Below, piece after piece: positions 27,393 to 40,080 of a DNA stretch of 64,000 bases. Source of the stretch: Lichenostomus cassidix (Eukaryota; Chordata; Aves; Passeriformes; Meliphagidae). Made by a program: the position numbers and the translations under genes. Location: assembly GCA_008360975.2 (NCBI GenBank), contig CM039183.1, positions 47,545,850 to 47,609,849 on the forward strand, in the 5' to 3' direction. Numbering within the stretch: position 1 is the first letter of the stretch; every line of letters begins with the position of its first letter. The notes under the pieces are model-generated. The model had not been told where the DNA came from. It made no database searches and saw nothing but the letters and a program-made list of their open reading frames with translations.

Positions 27393-30300
27393 CTTTTGTG
27401 GTTCTTCCACAGTCAAGCAGGTTCCAGACCAGCTTTAAAGGCGAGACAGTTTTGATGCACAGCTGTAACTTGATTATGAGGAGCATAACTTGCTGCACTG
27501 ATATTTGGTGTTTAATCACCACCATCTGCTCAGTGCCACCGCAAAAGGCAGAGCATCCAAACCAACATCAATGACTGATCACCTCTGCAAAAGGAACCTC
27601 CCTCATTTACTCTCTGCCTGGGAAGAGGTAAAACAGCTTAAACCTCACTGTTGGCTACATCCTGTTTAGAAAGGTGGCAGGGGCATTTTCAGCTAGGACT
27701 AGTTTTACTAAGCTTGTGAAGCCAGGACAAGGCTCTGAGCTTGGACTCCTTCCATGGTGCAATGGCAGAAACCATGTTCCCATATGGAGCAAAAGACACC
27801 TCTGACACATGTAATGGCAAGTCAATAAAAACTAAAAACAACTGTTAGAAGTTTCATACCCAGTGTATCTACTGGCTGAAGGAAGATTGTGGTAGGAAGT
27901 GCAATTATCTCTAAGTTACAGAAATATTCAGCAGTGTGAAGTACTGTAAAAAGAACGAATACAAAACTGTACAGCCCAAATGAATGTCAATGATAGAAGA
28001 AATTACAGGAGAATAAGGAAAACAAGGCAAGCTTCAAAATTCAGTAAACCTAGCATTTTTGCTCTAAATTTTCAATTCCCCTGATTTCATCTCCTTGCAA
28101 CACTATCTCAGTTACAGCTTGCATTAATTTGACAATCAATTAAAATATGAAGAGAAGCTATCACGGGAAATGTTTTGAACTGAGAGGCTAAAGCAATTCT
28201 AATTTAAGGAGATATTTTCTAAATACATACCAGTAATTTGAACAAAATTGCCTGAAATTAAGCTTATGTTGGATATTCTTCACAAGTTTTACTTGTTTTA
28301 AGAACAATTACCTTTTTTCTCTACTTTTTATGATAATTATACAACTCTTCTGTATCTGTCATATTCAGTCAAAATAATCTCTACATGAACACTGTTTAAA
28401 GAAGAAACATTTATACTTACATTAACCTGTAAATCTAATTTGCAGTCTCTGCTGTAGAAAACCTGGAAAGTAGAGCCTTATCATATGCAAGTGGTAATTT
28501 GCATTAACCCTGTGGGTCGTCAGACTCTTTTAACACTTCAGTTCACCAGACACAGCAACAACAGTGTCTTGAACAGCCTACTAATTTTTATAGCTCATGT
28601 TCTGTTGATTCGACTCCTTCCCTGTGGTTATTGCCCTAACACACAGCAGTGACTCCTGCAGATCCTTAAACTAAGTAATTGGCAATGAATACAACCTTCA
28701 GCTATATCTGATTTTAAAGGTATTTTCTCACAATTCATTCTATATATGCAGTGGCACTAGTTGGGCCAGCCAAAGAGAGACATGATTTGTTGTACTACAT
28801 TTTGTCCTCCCATCAGTATGAAAATACATAGAAGAGGGAAGTGACTGACATGCACAGCAGCTCTCTAACAATCCTGTTAGCATCAGCAGAGCTGTCACTG
28901 CTAATTCATAAGTATTGGTACAGTTTCACAGCAGAGAGTTCCTAGGAAATGGCAAAGTCTGTCCAAAGCAGAGCTGAAAACTCTCGACTATCTGACCACA
29001 GCATTCTTAGACTAAAAAACAGGAGTAATGAGTCCTCTGTCTGTAGTCATTGCATACAAATAGCGGTTCCAAAAGCTACTACTGTGTTAGTTCTTACAAT
29101 GCAGAAAGAGTGATACTCTTATCCTATTTACAAAAGCTCATTGACAGGGATGATCAAGCATCTCAAGGGAGCACAGTGTGTGTTACACATCAGAAGGGAG
29201 CCAGATGAGCACACAGTTTCTCTAGGTAGGATATGGCCCAAATCTCATGCTCACTGGGCAGGGAGGACTCCTATCATAAGCCTTACCAATGGTCCTGGGA
29301 CTTCTACTACTAAGTAGAGCCAGCACTAACCAGACAGTAAGAACAAGAACTTTGCTCCAAGCTGATTCTTCAGTGGTATCTGTGAAGATGATATATGTGT
29401 ATCATGAAACCACATGAAAATCCTCTCAAGCACACAGCTGGTCTCCTTGCTGGCTGCTGTTGTGTAGACTACTCACCCACACTTACCACTCAGGAATTTC
29501 TCATTTTAACTGCAAAACTTACATGTAATTCTTTGACCCATCTGCTTGAAATGTAGTATTTTTAGACTAGAGCATTTTAGGCATCAGCAGGCTCCCAGTT
29601 TCAAGAGTCTAGGATGAAATACAGGTAAGAACATACATTTCACACACAGTGAGTAACAAAGACAGAAGATGATAATGAATGTTCACCAAATATAACCTGA
29701 CAGCTCAGTCATTCTTTTCCTTTGCTCTCTTTTAACTCATCAAAAACATCTTCTTCTTCCCAAATTTCAGCACATATCTAATACAGTATCTAGCATAAAT
29801 GTCTATTTTACCTATGTGAGAAATCCTTGAATAAAGAGTTTATAAATTAAAAGGCTGACCTAACCTTACATGTTTCTCTCCTACAAAAACATCTCATTTA
29901 TGCAGAACAATAATCCCAGCCCTAAGGTTTGAACTGGGGAAGTTTTTTAAGCTAAGAAGAAAATAATTCATAGAAAATTAGAAGCTTTTACTTACAGAGT
30001 GAAGCACAGAGTGGTACTCCTTTCTAAAGTTTATTGCTTTTGGAAAAACAGCATACAAAGTGCATTGCCATCCATGGATCCTGCAGGGCAGCCAGTCAGC
30101 ATGGAACAGCTGGTTACACTTAGTAGTGGGACCTACTGCCTTGGAAAACACTGGGTTGGTTTTTTTCCAAGCTCTAGTTGTACTTCCAGCTCTGCAGTGA
30201 CTGGAATAGCATGGTTCAGGTTCTCAGAGCAATGGAGTCTGCAGGGCCTCATCTGCTTCATTGCACGAACTTCTGGCTCCTGAGCTTCTGCACAGCATGA

Positions 30301-31289
30301 AACAGATCACAGCAAAAAAACTCATCCCAGAGCTTTAAAAAATATTAAACCAGCACTTTATTCCAGCTTTAGGATAGCTCATCACATCAGCCTTTCCCTG
30401 TTCAGAGCACTTCTGTAGCATTTTTGACACATCAGAGGCTTTGCTGGCCTGATGTCACCCAAGAAAGAGTGAAGAAACACTGAAGAGCCCCTGGGATGTT
30501 TCACATCCCCATGGATGTGAAAATATTATAATGCAAATATTTTTCTGCAATATATGTCAGATATAGTTTACATGATGATAGGGGTGACATATTTTCTTGG
30601 AACTTGTTTCAGATTAACTCTAATTTTTCTTCATCTCTTCACAAACAGAAATATGCAATTTACTTCTATAGACTTCAAGTGACAAATGAAATGGTATCTT
30701 TATGTTATACATGTGTCATTCATACCTCTAAGGTAACAAGTTTTACCTGATTAGGCTATATTTAATGAATCTAGATCAGTGGAATTTAGACTTGCTGAAT
30801 TAAAATTATAATCCATGAGGGTTTTTATCTTCAGTGCTGTCTTTTACTCTCATCCTCAGAAGCATGTTTAAGGAACCCTCAGGAGAATAAAGATCAGAAA
30901 TGAAATAAAATAAAAGATAATTAAAGCCAGCACCAAACTTCTCAAAGGTAATGGTCAGCTTTGAGCAACTGAAGCACTGTAAATGTGAGCTTTGCTGGTC
31001 AGGAACACTTGGCCCACAGCTTAGAGGCATTGCAGTGCCAGCTATGTGGAAAAATCATCTGACATTTGCTGAGAAAGGCAGAAGGTTTGCCTTCTCTGAG
31101 GTGTGCCCTAATGGGAGTTTTGAACCAAGATGTTCTTTCCCAGACATCAAAACAGGGCTGAATTAATGCACCTCCCCTCTGCCTTAGTCACTGCAGGCAT
31201 TCAGGGACCCTCTTACTCTGCAGCTCAGCCACCAACACCAACTCTCCCCTCCCTCAGAAAACAGTGAAGTTGTGCCAGGAACACACAGG

Positions 31290-31667
31290 TGTCATGGTTT
31301 AGGAATGATATTGTCCAGTTTACTATTCTCACTAAAACCACACCCAAAAAAACCCAGCCCATTAGAACTATGCCCATGGAAACAACAGCAGCTGCTCACT
31401 CCAGTTGGAAGCACAAAAGGTAAAGGTCGTGGTCTGAGATAAGAACAATGTACTGGAAACAGCAATGAGATATGAAATTGAATAGTACTGATATTAACAA
31501 CACAAGGAATAACCTTCCCTGGAAGCTACAGCGAATCCTTTCCCCCCTGCCATGGCAATTAATAAGGTGGTATCAAAAAAAATCTGGGTCCCTGCCACAG
31601 CCCCACAGTCAGGTCCCCTCCTGGCTACTGCAAAAATTTTAACACTGTCCTGGCCAAAACCAGGACA
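31290..31667 (-). mobile_element. Solo LTR of an endogenous retrovirus (passerine type)
   Basis: On the minus strand the segment starts TGTCCTGGTTTTGGCC and ends TAAACCATGACA, so it has the TG...CA ends and short inverted termini of an LTR. The total is 378 bp. Internal blocks such as CTTATCTCAGACCACGACC followed by pyrimidine-rich DNA resemble LTRs common in songbird genomes; this is from recognition, not a search. No gag, pol or env sequence is seen next to it, so it is probably a solo LTR left by recombination. A target-site duplication is not evident: the 5 bp on each side (ACAGG and CCAGA) differ. Confidence 0.7.
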
Positions 31668-34212
31668 CCAGAAAACAAAAATTTTTTTAAGGAGAATCAA
31701 AAACAAGACCAGTACCGAAGGAAGACAAGAGCTGTTGTGGTTCAAATAAGCCCTGAGTGAGGGCAGCTGACCTGAGCCCAGCTGGGATGGCTCAGCTATT
31801 TCCCAGCTGTGCCTGATGGAGCAACAATTAGGCTTCATTGGTTCATTTTGCTCTTTCTTAGCTCAGGTTCCTATAAAAGCTTCCCCTTTGGGAGGGATGG
31901 AGATGGTGGCTGTGAGATGGGTCATTGCTTTACTGTGGGCTGGAAGGGGTGGTAGCTTTGGACTGGGGAAGGCAGGGGAGCAGCCCAGACTGGAGTGGAT
32001 CAGGAGGGGGATTCAATGGCTGAAAGATAAGTTGTGTCCCCATGGCAGCAATTCTCCCTTTTATCTTCATGAGAGAGAAGGTAAGCACTGTCTGCTGATA
32101 TGTCCCTTATTTAAAACACTCCAGTCAAAGCTGAAAGTAATCTTCTCTGACTGCAGTAAATTCACATTGTTTGTCACTGTGGCTGTTGGTACTATGTCAT
32201 TTTAGATGCCAGCACTAATAATTTGTAAGGTTCAATAGTGTACAAGAGGGTTCTGTTTCTGGTAGTTGCCTGGTCTCTCCTAGGATGAAGTTACAAAAGC
32301 AGATGATAAACAGTTGGGGGATCCAGAGATTTTCTGCTGCTGCAGGGCAAAAACTGATTCCTTTCAGGCTTTACTAGTAATAGAGACAGAATAAATAGAG
32401 TGTACTGAGATCAAATCACTTTGTATTTATAGGTAGGAGTTGGGATTTGATAACAAATCAAGTGTTTTAGGAATATTGTATTTTTCTCTAAAACATCCAA
32501 GCAAACCCAAATCAAAAATGCTCTGGCTTGGAATAAAGAGGTAGTAAGAACTACTCTCCTCTCTGGGTCTGATATTCTTGAAATTGAAGCCACCTGGGAG
32601 CACTCATAGCTGTGAACTTTTGATGGTGTGAAAGCCAAGAGACTGTCTCCCAGTCTAATTTACAGTACTAAAGCAATCATGTCTGAACCTGTTAAAACTC
32701 CCATGACAGTCAAAGAGTGCTGGTGTTTGGCTCCTTTCCATTTTAAATGTAGATATTTGCAGTGCAGGTACTTCAGTGATAGCTCTCAGTTTGCACTAAA
32801 GTGGAGGGGAATAGCCTTTTCTGTGGACTCTTTTATGATTTGCTATCTTTATTTAAGAGAGCTGCAGCTCACAATTGGTGATGCCTGAGGCTTTGCCTGA
32901 TGTGGATTTTCCCAAGAGCACAGCAGAAGTGCAATATGAAGAACCTTTCCCCATCAGGGTTTTACAGAGTTGCCTTCCAGTGTTTGGCTTGTTTTTGGGC
33001 AGCCAGGGAGAAGAGTGGGAGGAACTGAAGAGGTGCTTGTGACTTGAAATGGAATAATTTCATTTATAACCCCTTTGGAAAGCAGCAGCTCTGTGTGCAT
33101 GGTGCTGTGGTTTCCCTCTTGCCATTTCAATAGAATGCATTGTGAGCTGCATCTTGGCCATGAGCTGGAGGCAAGGTGCTGAGACAGGGAGCAGGGGGGA
33201 CTTTGCAAAGGAAGATTTTCAGCTGAGGAGCTGTGTGATACTGGGGACCCAGGTGAAAAGGATACCCTCAAAACTACTTAGTTTTGTGGAGCTGCTGACT
33301 TCTCTGGACTTTGGGCTGATCCTGCCTGGAGCTGCCTCCCTCCTAGGAGTGTCCACAGGGCAATGACCTGCCTTCCTGGAAGGGAAACTGCCTGAGGCAG
33401 GTGCTTGCCTGAAAATTTTTTTGATTGATTCTTTGTTTGATTCTCCAGTAGCACAGTGTATGTCTATAAATTTGGTACTGAGGTGCAAAACTGACAACAT
33501 AGAGGTTGTAGTAGGAATTGAGGTTTTATTAGTTTTTTATACTTTAGTTATCCTGCTTATAAAGACTTTCTCAAAATCTGAACCATTTTAGTTTTTTATA
33601 TTGCCACCCCTCTTGCGTAGTCCTGAATCATTTCCAGAGTGGAGACTGGCTCCACTTTCAGCTCTGCCTGCACCTGGAATGGCTGAGGGAGAGGCAGCTG
33701 GAAGAGTGTGCCTCACTGTCACTAGTGGTGAAATATGTGAGTGTGACACAGCGAGCTGCTAGCTGGGTGGCTCTGCAGCTCTCCAGTACAAAGGGAGAAA
33801 TAAATCTGAGGTAAGCTCCCCATGCCAAACACAGTAGAGAATATAAAAATTATACCAGCAGTTTTGTAGCTTTGGCAGCTGGTGCCCTTGGGTACTGCCT
33901 CCTCCCTGCCATGTATTGGTGTTCAGGATCTGCTCTAGTGAAGAGGAAGGCAAAGAGTAAAGAGCAAGAAAGACAAGGGCTAAAGAGCTGTTGTTTCCTG
34001 TTTTATGAAGTCAGGTGGGTAAGGTGAAGGACATGTATAAGAAAGCTGGTGCAGTAATTCAAATAGCTGGAGAAAGGGCTGCTTCTCTTTCTAGGAAGCA
34101 CTTCATTGAACAATGTGACTTTTTTTAATTTTTAACTGTATACAAAGGTTTATTTGTAGCATAAAGCCTTCCAATAATCTAAATAGGGAAGTTTTTAATC
34201 TTAAGACACTTT
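31668..34212. other. Intergenic, somewhat G+C-richer, no gene assigned
   Basis: This stretch between the solo LTR and a CR1 copy is richer in G+C than its surroundings, notably about 31740-32060 and 32950-33400. Overlapping open frames of up to 129 codons occur on both strands, as expected of composition. Part may be decayed retroviral sequence. Nothing could be named. Confidence 0.5.
31837..31880 (+). promoter_or_regulatory. CCAAT/TATA-like promoter arrangement
   Basis: An ATTGG (inverted CCAAT) at 31837-31841 is followed about 30 bp later by CTATAAAAG at 31871-31879, in a locally G+C-richer stretch after the solo LTR. The arrangement looks like a core promoter, possibly from the U3 of a second, unrecognised LTR. 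No convincing first exon follows. This is only a pattern match. Confidence 0.3.
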
Positions 34213-34600
34213 CACAGACTCATGGAATGGTTGAGGTTGGACTTCTACAGGTCACTTTGTCCAACATCCCCTCTAATCAAGCAGTGCCACCCAAAACCAG
34301 TTACCTGCACACCTTTTAAATATCTCCAAGGATGGAGACTTCACAACATTTTTGGGTAGCCTGCACCAGTGCTTGGAGACTCTCACAGTGAGAAAATGTT
34401 TCCTGATGTTCTGAGGGAATCTCCCCTCTTTCAACTCGTGCCCATTGATCCTTGTGTTGTCACTGAGTGTCAGTGAAAACGACCTGGCTCTGTGTTTTTG
34501 GAGCTTCCCATCAGGTGTTTATATACATTAGTCCCCCTCTTAAGGCTGAACAATCCCAGCACTCTGTGTTTCCTTGTAGGAGAGATGCCCCATTCTGAAA
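34213..34600 (-). mobile_element. CR1 LINE, older truncated copy
   Basis: This is a second antisense CR1 3' end, more diverged than the copy at 12.6 kb. Recognisable blocks are TCATGGAATGGTTGAGGTTG at the 3' tail, a CAAGGATGGAGACTTCACAA block, GAAAATGTTTCCTGATGTTC, a GTGCCCATTGATCCTTGTGT block, and AGGCTGAACAATCCCAGC near its inner end. The inner limit is uncertain because the match fades after about 34600. It carries no intact coding sequence. Confidence 0.9.
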
Positions 34601-37239
34601 TGCTCTTGGTGTTCCTTGGTAGTTCACAGCTAGAAAAGCCACCATGGATGGCATCCTGAGTATCTGGTTTGGTTTCTGTACATGAAACATACAAACTAGG
34701 AGGCAGTTAACTTAAAGAACTAGTGAAGAGAGCTTTAAATCAACAGAGACAAGAAGTGATTGTTTAGTGGATAATAGTAGACGCTTGGCTGAAGTAGGAG
34801 TAATTTTTTTCTATGGAATGTCTGAACTCTTCAGTCTATGCATTTGTTACATGCATGGATTTGATTTAGGTGTTTTTAAATGAAGCAAAGTGGCTTTTCT
34901 CTTCCCAGAAGTTGTTTCTATTAGGAAAGAATGCCTGATGGTTGCTGATGTTTGCAGTGATGATTGTTTTGTCATTTAAGTGTTGTTTATATTTGTATAT
35001 GTTAATGGCATAGAAGAGTGAATGAAAATGGGCTGTAGGAAAACAGCTAATAGAAAATTTTGCTAAATATAGGTCTGTCTTAAGTTTTTATCATTCAGTT
35101 CTCTAAATTACTTGCTTAAGCCTTTACCTAGTTGCTTGCAGAGTGATTAAGTGCTTACCCACTAAATACCCTGTAAATACTTTGACATAGATTGCTAACC
35201 CTGGATGGCAGTATGTCATTGTGATAAGAATAAAAATATCCCTCAGAAAGATAGAGGTCATAATTACTGTCAAACATCCCTCTGTGTTTTCAGCATAAGA
35301 AAAAAACATGGAAATATAAAGCTTCTGAGATTTAACTCCTATAGAAAATCTTTGAAGTAGCACCAGTTTTGGAGAGAGCACCAAGTGTATGCATGCACTC
35401 CCCATGAGAAGGAGATCATTAGCAGGTATGAACACTCACAGACCCAGTACAGAGTTTTACAAAAATCAGGCAAGGTGTGTAAAAAGCTGAGGGCTAAAGC
35501 ACACCATAAGCAGGATTAGTACTGCATTCTTTTGGCTTTTCTTGGTTTACCTTTTCTTTTTCCCCTTACATGAACATGTCTATACTGTCATATGAATCTT
35601 AATTTCTAGATGTTGACTGCCTTCTTGCAAAGGCAGAGTGTTTGAGAACTATGGTTTTAGAGTCCAGAGCCCTACAGACTCTGGTTACTTAATCTTAACA
35701 GTATAGTCCTTGGTGTAGACTTTTTGGTTGGTTGGTTGGTTTTTTAAAAATTATTTCCATGCAAATGTTTTAAATTGAGAAGTCAATACCTAAGAAATTA
35801 ATTTACCATTAAGAAGTCTAGTGCCCTTACAGGAAACCTGCAGCCACAGATGACAAGTTCTTAATGCCTCAGTAGCCAGGACCCTCAGCTAGACTGTAGG
35901 TCTGCTTTTAGAGTCCTTGCTGAAAGAGCATCTCTGAAAAGACTGTCCCTCTCATGCCATATCAGTGCCATTTATTTACCTTAACTTCAACTTGATTTTT
36001 TTTTTTTTCTTAGAGACACTTTTTTTTCCTGTGTGCTGACATCAACAAAGGCAAATTTCAGGCCTAGAATGTACTTAACTATGTGCTAGCAACCTAATTT
36101 CTTAAAATTTGGCTTTTGCTGACATGTTTGCAGCTATATTAGTTTTAAATCTTCTCAAGCCCACTGAAAATGTCATAGGGAGACAGTGGGTTGGCAAATC
36201 TATTCCTTGGCTCTTACTAAAGGTATGTGCAGCATAATGTAGCACTGGTGAAATACCAGAGGGAAGGAGGGGGAGTCACTCCAAGGCACAGACTGGCACA
36301 GGGTGCCTGTGTTCTGCCTTTTGTGCTCTGTAGGAGAGATGAAGTAGAAAGAAAGGTTCATCTCTTCCCAAAACATTTTCTAGGCTTCTTGGGGGAGAAG
36401 GATAGCAGTAGGGAAACTTCTAGCAAAACCCACTATTTCAGTGCATGTTGAAACTCCTTGCTGTAATTCTCAAATGCGTAGTTTATCAGCTATATGAACA
36501 TGTAATTAAATTTGCCTCAACCCTGCCAAATCAAGGTATCTGGGAAACTGAAAGGGCGATTCATTCCATGGCAGACCCTATGCTTATAAATGATGGTTTG
36601 TGATAACAGAAAAATAATGTTTCTTATATGTCCATGCTCTCAGATACATGAATACTGACTGTATTGGCTTTAAGCAGTAACTCAGGGATAAATTTTTAAT
36701 GCAAAATCAGCTCCTATACTCTAAATACTAAACTGAAGGCTAAACATAAATGTTTGCAATCTTCAATCAAGAAAATTCAATGGTGGTGTGGGAATAGGTA
36801 ATTGGGCAAATTATTTACTGACTTTGATATGAATGCTTATTTGGTGCTTGGTTCCCTGGAGCTAAAGCAGGAGATAATTGCCCCAGCTTTCAGTCTCTGT
36901 TCTTTCTCAAGCTCTAAGATAAGAGCACATTTTAAAGGTGATTATTACTTAATTACCAACATTATGCTGCTAATACCTACCAGATAAACACAGCTTTCCT
37001 TTTTGACTGTTGCTGAACTAGAATATTAAGTGGTCCCAGGTTGGGGATGTGGAGCCTGAACTGGAATATTGCCCTTCCTGGCTTGCTCCTTGGTGGGGAG
37101 GACAAAGCCTTGGAGTGCTTGATGGGGTGGGAGCCTTGAGAGGACAGTAGTGCCTCTCCTGAGAGGAGAGATTGGCCTAGATGGGGAGGAGTGAGCTCCA
37201 GGGAAGTGCCAAGGCAGATGGTGTGGGAGCCAGCTGTGA
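34601..37239. other. Intergenic, no gene seen
   Basis: A+T-rich DNA with a (GGTT)n tract at 35724-35745 and poly-T runs near 36000. A G+C-richer patch lies just before the poly-T at 37240. No exon or transposon is recognised. Confidence 0.65.
35724..35745. repeat. (GGTT)n microsatellite
   Basis: Four GGTT units followed by a T run. Confidence 0.88.
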
Positions 37240-37290
37240 TTTTTTTTTTTTTTTTTTCCATTTTATTTTTCCATAAATATTTATTAAACT
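37240..37290 (-). other. Retroposition-like 3' end: AATAAA signals plus A18
   Basis: On the minus strand two AATAAA hexamers (complements of 37280-37285 and 37262-37267) precede an uninterrupted A18 tract (complement of 37240-37257). Signal plus genomic poly(A) is the mark of a retroposed transcript end. The body, if any, would extend towards higher coordinates, where I recognise no gene. A chance A-tract in A+T-rich DNA is the alternative. Confidence 0.35.
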
Positions 37291-39299
37291 TTCATTGATA
37301 TAAATCCTGCCCTTATATACAAGTTTTCTCCGGTGTGTATATATAAAAGTGTAATCTGTTTGGAAGGGTAGTCCTCAGGACTGAATTTTTAAATGTGCTC
37401 CATTATGGTATTAATATTTCTTACTTTTGCCTTGTCACTTCTGCTAGTCTAGTAAGGAGGGTAGAAGGGTGTGGAATATCTTGGTTTTAATCACATCATA
37501 TAATCTATTTTTTCGTTAGGTACATTTTGTTTGAGAGAGGTATAATACTACTACTAGAAACTAAGAAAAAATCCCAACCTCTTATGCATGTATTTAAATC
37601 AGCTATCCAAGCAAAAAAGGTTAAAAAAAATCACTCTAACAAAACTGCCATGTTTTATCCAATCTCTGTGGAAACAGATATGCTATAAACTTCTTTCCTT
37701 TGCAACTGGGTTAAAAGCTAATAAATAAATGCAGTAACTGCAGAGAAGGCTGACTGCAGGCTTAAGCTTCTCTATGTACTATGATGGTTTTTTTCAAAGA
37801 TCCTCGAAAGGTGTGATGATGCCTTTCTGGATTGGTTTATATTAACATTAAAGAGCCCTAAAATCAGCAGTATCAAGAAGAGAAGGCATTTGAGGATGTT
37901 TGTAATCAGCCGTTAAGAGGTGTAACTTAGTTGTGTTTAATAACATTGTCCTATTCATCAAGTTTTTACTCCAAATCAAGCTTTCCAAGAGGCTTTCAGG
38001 GAGAGCCTGGCTTTGGGCAGAGAAATGGAAAGTGTACTGGTTTTGTCGACTTGATAGTGATTTCTAAGGTACAGGAGATGCCATAAATAATAAACTGAGC
38101 AACAACATTGACAAGCTTATATAATTTTGAATTAAAACACCAAGTGTGGTTTGTTTTTTCAGCTTTTTAATGTTCAAAGGCTGACTATCTCTGGACATGT
38201 CAATGAAAGAAACCAATCAAACCCACATAGGAGTCAATGCCTGGAAAAGCAAGGTTTGAACAAGAGCAGATAAATATTTCCTAAAATGCCACTTCCATTT
38301 ATCTCCTAATCCCATTTTTCTAAGTAATGTTACAAGTACTGTGATTTGCAGGAAAAGAGAAACAAACTGCCTGCAGGAGCAAGAATGTAAATAGTTATCG
38401 GAAGAATTTCTTTGCCAAAGGCTACTGAGCTCTGAGTTAAGTGGGTCAACCTGGAAGTCAGCAGCCTCCTCTATCACCTACTGCCTTTCCCAGGGAGGTT
38501 TGTGTTGTGTGTTATCCCGAGGCAGAGCACTCTGGCAGCAAAGGGAGGGTGTCCTAACAAAGCTCTCATCTGCAGACCAAAGGGAGTGACTGTTCCTTTT
38601 TATCTGTGGACACTGGAGTTGGGCTGCTGGGTCCAGCTTTGGACATCTGGTTCAGCCCCCTGCCACCAACTGGGTAGCACAATCTGCACTTTGAGAAACC
38701 ACATGAGAGTTTGAAATCCAAAATTATTCCCTTCTGGTAAGGCTCTCACTGATTTTTCTTTCACAGCAAGCAGGCAGACGTTTTGGGGAGAAGAAATTCC
38801 AAGTGTAGGCAGCAGAGTGACAAATACTATAGTACAGCTTGCTTGTGTATAAAGTCTGGCTCATATCTCCTAATAAATTCAACTGTTATTTTGATAGTCT
38901 ACTGCCATTTTACTGGTTTTATTTTTCAGCCTGCAAGCATCATCTTTGCAGCAACTGGGATTTAGGGGATGAAATAATACTGTTATTCTCTTCATGTTTC
39001 AGCCACTTGGGTTTTCTATTTGTTCACATCTGTATTTTTATAGAAAATTGGTAAGTGTGTAATTATAGTCTGTTGAAAGCAAGTGGGTCAGAGCTACACT
39101 TTCCATTCCAGAGGGGCTGCTGGCACTGGGGAGACAGAAATACAGCTGGATGTTTCTCTTGTCTGGGTGTTGCTGCCATTCATTAGACTCCTCACAACTG
39201 CACACCAAAATACTTTCAGAGGTACTAAACAAAATCAACCAAAGCATCTGTGTTTAAAAGGTCATCTACTTGTGTGTTGTACTTCTGTGGCAAGAGACT
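37291..39299. other. Intergenic, no gene seen
   Basis: It holds no recognised element. If the A18 tract at 37240 marks a retroposed transcript, its body would lie here on the minus strand; the longest minus-strand open frame (38217-38477) is not recognisable. Confidence 0.6.
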
Positions 39300-40080
39300 T
39301 TTTTCAGGACATTATGCAAGAACTATACCAACTGTGGAGGGAAAGTTTCTTGGAGTGTTCTGGTGACAATTTCCTCACCCAGATGATGGAGGAGCTGGAC
39401 CTCCTACTCGTAAAGGAAGAATGGGTAAGGGATATGAAGGTTAAGGGTCACTGTAGCTACAGTGACTGTGAGATGGTAGTGCTCAGGATTCCAAAGGGAT
39501 TAAGGCAAAAAGCAGGATAAAATCCCTGGGCCTCAGGAGAGCAGACTTTGGCCTGTTTGGGGACCAAGAAGAATATAGAGAATTTATCCCTGCCCAATTC
39601 TGCAGGGATAGGGTTAGGAAAGCTAAGGCCTGGTAAAGGATACAAAAGGTGATGAGAATGACTTTGGTAAGTACAGCAGCAGAAAAAAGCATGCTGGGAA
39701 AACACAGGCCCATTGGTGAAGAGGATCTGGAGACAAAGGGCACAGGAAAGTTTGAGGGACTGAATCCCTTCTCTATGGATCTTTACCTGTAAGACTGGCC
39801 AGAAGTCTAGAGCAAGGCAGATGTCCTCTTCCTTGGTGGAAAAGGATCAGGTTAGGGAACACTTAAGCAAACTGGATATACTGAACAAACTGTCCATGGG
39901 ATGTGTTGGGACCATACCCATGAGTGTTGGAGGACCTGGTTAATGTCATTGCATCACTCTTAATTGCCTATGGAAGGTCATGGGAAACAGAGGAGGATCC
40001 TAAGGACTGGAAGAAGGTAAATGCCACTCTGCTTCTCAAGAATGATGATCTGGGTAACCATCAACTTTCCTTACTTCTGT
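39300..40080 (+). mobile_element. CR1 LINE ORF2 fragment, heavily decayed
   Basis: This plus-strand segment matches the coding part of CR1 (endonuclease to start of reverse transcriptase region), not its 3' tail. Blocks include GACAATTTCCTCACCCAGAT, AGGAGAGCAGACTTTGGCC, GATAGGGTTAGGAAAGCTAA and a region around ACTGGAAGAAGGTAAATGCC. The frame is broken by stops and small gaps, so no protein is made; the 145-residue open frame over its left part is the remains of this coding sequence joined to flanking DNA. Both ends are approximate. It is not joined to a CR1 3' end, so it is an internal remnant or has lost its tail. Confidence 0.8.
39447..39466. repeat. Perfect 20-bp palindrome
   Basis: GTCACTGTAGCTACAGTGAC equals its own reverse complement. 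It lies inside the decayed CR1 fragment and probably arose by drift within it. Confidence 0.95.

Larger units (their letters stand above)
12851..31289. other. Long intergenic stretch, no gene seen
   Basis: About 18 kb without an exon or transposon that I can name. It is mostly A+T-rich, with two locally G+C-richer patches at about 17695-17885 and 19700-20060 that could be old repeats. Microsatellites within it are listed separately. Open frames reach 132 codons (24263-24661, minus) but have no family features. Conserved non-coding elements could exist here; that cannot be judged from one sequence. Confidence 0.65.

Noticed and set aside
39083..39520. 145-residue plus-strand open frame as a gene
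   Set aside because: Its right half is a decayed CR1 ORF2 fragment.
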